The notes under the pieces are model-generated. The model saw only the letters and a list, made by a program, of their open reading frames with translations. It was not told where the DNA came from and did not search any database. Shown piece after piece: positions 7,410 through 11,150 of a stretch of DNA of 11,150 bases; the stretch's first letter is position 1, and every line of letters begins with the position of its first letter. The DNA lies in NCBI GenBank assembly GCA_002428895.1, contig DIYC01000108.1, positions 1 through 11,150 of the forward strand, given 5' to 3'. Origin of the DNA: Burkholderiales bacterium UBA6064 (lineage in GTDB: Bacteria; Pseudomonadota; Gammaproteobacteria; Burkholderiales; Burkholderiaceae_B). Both the position numbers and the translations under genes were made by a program.

Positions 7410-8930
7410 TTAATTGATGGGTGGTTTTGTGGTTATCTGCAAATTTAAATTTAAACGTTGCCAAATCAGAACCTCTTGATTGAGGTTGTAATCGGTTAAC
7501 GGGTGATTTTTTAGCCAATTTGGGTTAAGTGATAAAGTGAGTTGATTGGCTGAATAGTGGATTTCAATTGTGGGAATTTGTTCCGCTTGTCGACGTCTTA
7601 AAAAAAGAGCAGCTAATCTTAAGCACATGGCTGGAATCCAGATCTGTTCTGATTGTGAGAGATGAGCTGATTTACCCAATTTACCGGTGTGTGCGAGTAC
7701 CCAATCGGCGATTAAATTTTGTTCACGTCGTGAGAAGCCAGGCATGTCTGAATGTTGAATTAGGTAAGCTGCATGTTTATGGTGCCCTTGATGACTGACA
7801 GTGAGACCAATTTCGTGTAATAGGGCTGCCCAGGAGAGTAAATGCCGGTTTGTATCTAAGCTATGTAATTGTTGGGTGAGTTGATCGTATAAGCTTAAGG
7901 TGAGTTGCTGAACGCGTTGTACATGTTCAATATCTACTTCGTATCGACGAATGAAGTGATTAACTGTTTGTTGGCGTAAATCAAAAGTCGACGTGCGACC
8001 AATTAAGTCGTAAAGTAGCCCTTGGCGAAGTGCGGCTTCGCTGGTTTGCATCTGGGTTAATCCCAGTTCTTCAAATACCGCAAGCATTAAGGTTAGACCT
8101 CCAGGAATATTGGCTTTTCGATCTAATTTAGTGCCTGGCAATTCAAGCTCGTTGATGTTATTGATCTGTCTTAATTTGTGGTGTAGCTGGGTTAGTCCGG
8201 TTAAGCTGATGCCGTCTTGCGACCAGCCATTTTTAATGCAAATTTCTGCTAAAGTTCGTGACGACCCTGAAGAGGCGATGCAATGTGTCCAGCCGATTTT
8301 TGTAAATTGTCTTTGCAGAATAACAACATGTTGACGTGCAAATAAAATGGCTTCTTTGAGTGCCTGCTCAGAAAGTTTACCGTTTGGGAAAAAGCGTTGT
8401 CCTAAGTTAATGCAGCCGATCGGAATGCTTTCAAGCGCGATGGGGGTGTAATTGTTGCCAATAATCAGTTCAGTTGAGCCCCCTCCGATGTCAACAACTA
8501 ACCGATTTTCAGAGTTAGCGGGGAGTTGGTGCGCTACACCACAGTAGATTAATCGTGCTTCTTCTGAACCTGAAACAACATCAATTGAAAATCCAAGCGC
8601 TGCTTCTGCTTTTTCGATAAACTCGCTGGCATTCACCGCAACACGAACGGCATTGGTGGCTACTGCGCGTACCTGATGAGGGTTAAATTCTAATAGTCTT
8701 TCTTTAAAACGAGCCAAACATTCAATGGCTCGCGTTTGGCTGGCGTTATCCAATTTATTGTTTGAGGTTAATCCAGCCCCCAAACGAACGGGTTCGCGAA
8801 GGTTGTCAATCACGTAAACTTGATTCTTAGAGTGCGTTTTATCAACACGTGCAATCACTAAACGAAAGCTGTTTGAGCCCATGTCAACAGCTGCGATTAA
8901 TTCTGAAGGTGAAAGAGAAACTGATGCCAT
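7410..8930 (-). CDS. ppx: Exopolyphosphatase (Ppx/GppA family)
   Basis: Ppx removes orthophosphate from the ends of inorganic polyphosphate; the related GppA converts pppGpp to ppGpp. Length is 506 aa, against 513 for E. coli Ppx. Visible in order: the phosphate-1 motif AVDMGSNSF (14-22), SGSEEARLI (120-128) with Glu124 matching the catalytic Glu121 of E. coli Ppx, the phosphate-2 motif DIGGGSTE (147-154), ASSGSSRT (219-226), SEAALRQGLLYDL (297-309), and a C-terminal HD-like helical domain with WAALLHEIGL (367-376) and a His-rich segment (380-386). The Ppx-like C-terminal domain and divergent pairing with ppk favour Ppx over GppA, though some bacteria have one dual-function enzyme. ATG 8930 is the only plausible start, but no good ribosome site precedes it. 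No terminator hairpin separates its stop from the cold-shock promoter, so read-through is possible. Confidence 0.93.
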   Translation of the reverse strand: MASVSLSPSELIAAVDMGSNSFRLVIARVDKTHSKNQVYVIDNLREPVRLGAGLTSNNKLDNASQTRAIECLARFKERLLEFNPHQVRAVATNAVRVAVNASEFIEKAEAALGFSIDVVSGSEEARLIYCGVAHQLPANSENRLVVDIGGGSTELIIGNNYTPIALESIPIGCINLGQRFFPNGKLSEQALKEAILFARQHVVILQRQFTKIGWTHCIASSGSSRTLAEICIKNGWSQDGISLTGLTQLHHKLRQINNINELELPGTKLDRKANIPGGLTLMLAVFEELGLTQMQTSEAALRQGLLYDLIGRTSTFDLRQQTVNHFIRRYEVDIEHVQRVQQLTLSLYDQLTQQLHSLDTNRHLLSWAALLHEIGLTVSHQGHHKHAAYLIQHSDMPGFSRREQNLIADWVLAHTGKLGKSAHLSQSEQIWIPAMCLRLAALFLRRRQAEQIPTIEIHYSANQLTLSLNPNWLKNHPLTDYNLNQEVLIWQRLNLNLQITTKPPIN

Positions 8931-8937
8931 GCTGTTT

Positions 8938-8971
8938 TTGTCATTAGTTTGTTTTTTTAAAACGTTATTAT
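8938..8971 (+). promoter_or_regulatory. Possible ppk promoter with a Pho-box-like direct repeat
   Basis: TGTCAT (8939-8944) and TGTTTT (8950-8955) start 11 nt apart, the spacing of the two half-sites of an enterobacterial Pho box. TATTAT (8966-8971), a good -10 box, begins 10 nt after the element, and no -35 box is seen. That geometry is typical of PhoB-activated promoters. The second half-site departs from TGTCA, and T-rich DNA gives such matches by chance, so this is a lead only. Confidence 0.3.
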
Positions 8972-9012
8972 GCCGTGATTTGTAAATTTTTAGTTAATTC
9001 TTCTTGATTGTG

Positions 9013-9018
9013 AGGGAG
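9013..9018 (+). promoter_or_regulatory. Ribosome binding site deciding the ppk start
   Basis: AGGGAG is a strong Shine-Dalgarno sequence 6 nt before TTG 9025. It lies inside any frame begun at 9004, which makes that upstream TTG an unlikely start. The TTG at 9022 would be only 3 nt away, which is too close. Confidence 0.7.
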
Positions 9019-9024
9019 TATTTG

Positions 9025-11121
9025 TTGAGATCAGGACAAGACATTGGTGTTGTAGCGAATAATCAATTGTATTTAAATCGAGAACTTAGTTTATTGGCTT
9101 TTAATGAACGGGTTTTATCGATGGCACAAGACCCCGCAGTGCCTTTGCTAGAGCGGTTGCGTTATTTGTGTATTGTGTCGAGTAATCTGGATGAGTTTTT
9201 TGAAATTCGTGTTTCAGGATTGCTGGAAGAGCAAAGAAGAAACCCTGATTTTATTAAGTTAGATGGCGATAAAGTGACAGAGGTGTTAAACAAGGTGACA
9301 CGATCTGTGCATACGTTAGTGGAAAAACAATACCGATTATTGAATGAATCTATTTTGCCTGCATTGCGTTCTGAATCGATTGTGTTATTAGAGCCCGCCC
9401 ATTTGACTAGACCCCAACAACAGTGGGCTAAAGAGTATTTTTTTGATCAAGTGATGCCTGTTTTAACACCGATAGGGCTTGATCCTGCGCATCCGTTTCC
9501 TAGGGTACAAAATAAATCGTTAAATTTTGTGGTGCAGTTAAACGGTGAAGATGCATTTGGTCGTTTATCGGACACTGCGATTGTACAAGCACCTCGGGTT
9601 TTACCTCGGTTAATACCTGTTCAATCGGATTTAAGCCAGCACGATTATAGTTTTATGATGCTGGGTTCGTTAATGCAAGCGTTTATTCCTGAGTTATTTC
9701 CCGGCATGCAGGTGTTGGGTGTGTATCCTTTTCGTGTGACTCGCAACAGTGATTTATATGTTGACGAGGAAGAAATGACCAATTTAAGACAAGCCTTGCA
9801 AGGGGAGTTGTCTCAACGGCATTACGGTGATGCGGTTCGGCTTGAGGTGTCGGTGGATTGTCCGACTGAAATGGTTAATCGTTTATTGCAAGAATTTAAT
9901 TTGCCAGATCATGCATTGTATCGTGTAAATGGTCCAGTGAATTTAGTGCGCTTAATGCATTTAAGTGATTGGGTTGATCGGCCTGATTTAAAGTTTGTTC
10001 CATTTACTCCTTCAGTGCCTAAGTTTTTGAGTCAAGAGGTCAGCTTGTTTGACGTATTGAGCCATCAAGACGTGTTGCTGCATCATCCTTACGAAAGTTT
10101 TACTCCAGTTCTTGATTTTATTCGTTGTGCAACACACGATCCTGATGTGGTTGCGATTAAACAGACGATTTATCGAACCGGAAAAGATTCTGAATTAATG
10201 GACTTGTTAATGACTGCAGCTTTTCGCGGCAAAGAAGTGACGGTTGTTTTAGAGTTAATGGCTCGGTTTGATGAAGAAGCGAATATTGAATGGTCATCAA
10301 AGCTTGAGCAGGCGGGTGTGCATGTGGTTTATGGCGTAGTTGGGCTAAAAACACATGCCAAAATGTTGATGATCGTGCGACGCGAAAAGCTTGATGAACA
10401 CCGCTCTCAATTAAAGCGATATGTACATGTGGGTACGGGCAATTATCATCCTAAAACTGCTCAAATTTACACGGATTTTGGGTTGTTTACTTCAAATTCG
10501 GCTATTTGCCAAGATATTCATAATTTGTTTAATCACTTAACAGGTTTGGGGCATTGTAGGCAATTTTCTGCAATTTGGTGTTCACCGTTTAATTTGCATG
10601 ACAAAGTGGTTTTAGCTTTTAAAAAAGAAATTGTACAGGTTCAGGCGGGTAAAAAAGGATATGTGATGGCGCGAATGAATTCGTTGTTAGAACCCAAGCT
10701 AATTCAGCTAATGTATGAAGCTTCTCAAGCTGGGGTTCAGATTGATTTGATTGTTCGTGGGCAATGTGCGTTAAAGCCTGGGGTCAAGGGCATGAGTGAG
10801 AACATCACAGTGCGTTCGATTATTGGTCGTTTGCTTGAGCATAGTCGAGTGTATTATTTTCATAATGATGGCACCGAGGATGTGTATATTTCCAGCGCCG
10901 ATTGGATGCATCGTAATTTTTTTCGGCGCATTGAGTTGGCTATTCCAATTTTTGATGCAAACATTAAAAAGCGTTTAATTCATGAGGCTTTTAGGGTGTT
11001 ATTAACCGATAATTGTTTGGCTTGGGTTGCGAATCAACAGGGTGTTTACAAGCGCTTAATGCCCTCGTCAAAGAAAAAGATGAATGCACACGATTATTTG
11101 ATTAAGCAGTTTTGTTCTTGA
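9025..11121 (+). CDS. ppk: Polyphosphate kinase 1
   Basis: Ppk1 reversibly transfers the terminal phosphate of ATP to polyphosphate through a phosphohistidine; it is usually a membrane-associated homotetramer. From TTG 9025 the protein is 698 aa (E. coli 688). It starts with LYLNRELSLLAFNERVL, the usual opening of the N domain, then SNLDEFFEIRV and the H domain. The catalytic core matches E. coli: His444 in GLKTHAK (phosphorylated His435), second His606 in LEHSRVYYF (His592), and Arg384 (IYRTGKDS) and Arg414 (ARFDEEANI), equivalent to the Mg-binding Arg375 and Arg405. HVGTGNYHPKTAQIYTDF and SSADWMHRNF complete the phospholipase-D-like domains. All key residues are present. The start is set by AGGGAG; a longer frame from TTG 9004 would add seven residues. 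ppk is transcribed away from ppx, so synthesis and breakdown are controlled from one intergenic region, unlike the E. coli ppk-ppx operon. No terminator is visible in the remaining 29 nt of the window. Confidence 0.97.
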   Translation: MRSGQDIGVVANNQLYLNRELSLLAFNERVLSMAQDPAVPLLERLRYLCIVSSNLDEFFEIRVSGLLEEQRRNPDFIKLDGDKVTEVLNKVTRSVHTLVEKQYRLLNESILPALRSESIVLLEPAHLTRPQQQWAKEYFFDQVMPVLTPIGLDPAHPFPRVQNKSLNFVVQLNGEDAFGRLSDTAIVQAPRVLPRLIPVQSDLSQHDYSFMMLGSLMQAFIPELFPGMQVLGVYPFRVTRNSDLYVDEEEMTNLRQALQGELSQRHYGDAVRLEVSVDCPTEMVNRLLQEFNLPDHALYRVNGPVNLVRLMHLSDWVDRPDLKFVPFTPSVPKFLSQEVSLFDVLSHQDVLLHHPYESFTPVLDFIRCATHDPDVVAIKQTIYRTGKDSELMDLLMTAAFRGKEVTVVLELMARFDEEANIEWSSKLEQAGVHVVYGVVGLKTHAKMLMIVRREKLDEHRSQLKRYVHVGTGNYHPKTAQIYTDFGLFTSNSAICQDIHNLFNHLTGLGHCRQFSAIWCSPFNLHDKVVLAFKKEIVQVQAGKKGYVMARMNSLLEPKLIQLMYEASQAGVQIDLIVRGQCALKPGVKGMSENITVRSIIGRLLEHSRVYYFHNDGTEDVYISSADWMHRNFFRRIELAIPIFDANIKKRLIHEAFRVLLTDNCLAWVANQQGVYKRLMPSSKKKMNAHDYLIKQFCS

Positions 11122-11150
11122 ATCGAGAGGGCGTTCAAAAATCTGTGTCA

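Noticed and set aside
9004..9024. ppk start at TTG 9004
   Set aside because: The strong AGGGAG ribosome site would lie inside the gene, and the added residues precede the conserved Ppk opening. TTG 9025 has proper spacing.

Overview
The window reads as a chromosomal segment of an AT-rich gammaproteobacterium (G+C roughly 40% by eye). ClpB, isocitrate lyase, exopolyphosphatase and polyphosphate kinase all resemble my recollection of the Escherichia coli or Pseudomonas proteins closely enough to align residue by residue around their active sites. The genus cannot be fixed from the sequence. An AT-rich genome with lineage-specific proteins of unknown function would suit Legionellales-like or related groups, but that is only a guess. 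I see no mobile element, CRISPR array, rRNA or tRNA.

Layout from left to right. (1) The 3' two thirds of clpB on the + strand, cut by the window edge. (2) A 448-residue soluble protein of unknown function starting at GTG, 100 nt downstream of clpB with no clear terminator between them. (3) aceA (isocitrate lyase), alone without aceB or aceK, ending at a strong intrinsic terminator. (4) A 316-nt gene-free stretch rich in short inverted and direct repeats. (5) A 667-residue protein of unknown function with two separate groups of membrane segments. (6) A symmetrical terminator shared with a convergent small cold-shock protein gene. (7) On the - strand, the cold-shock gene with a good sigma70-type promoter and a leader of about 125 nt, preceded by ppx (exopolyphosphatase). 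(8) ppk (polyphosphate kinase), divergent from ppx and probably starting at a TTG codon.

The recognisable genes share a stress and stationary-phase theme: disaggregation of heat-damaged protein (ClpB), acetate or fatty-acid carbon economy (AceA), cold shock or RNA chaperoning (Csp), and the making and breaking of polyphosphate (Ppk and Ppx). Ppk and Ppx catalyse opposing reactions and are transcribed away from a common region of about 94 nt that carries a possible Pho-box-like element. The two unrecognised proteins are the most plausible undescribed content. No complete new multi-gene system is evident.
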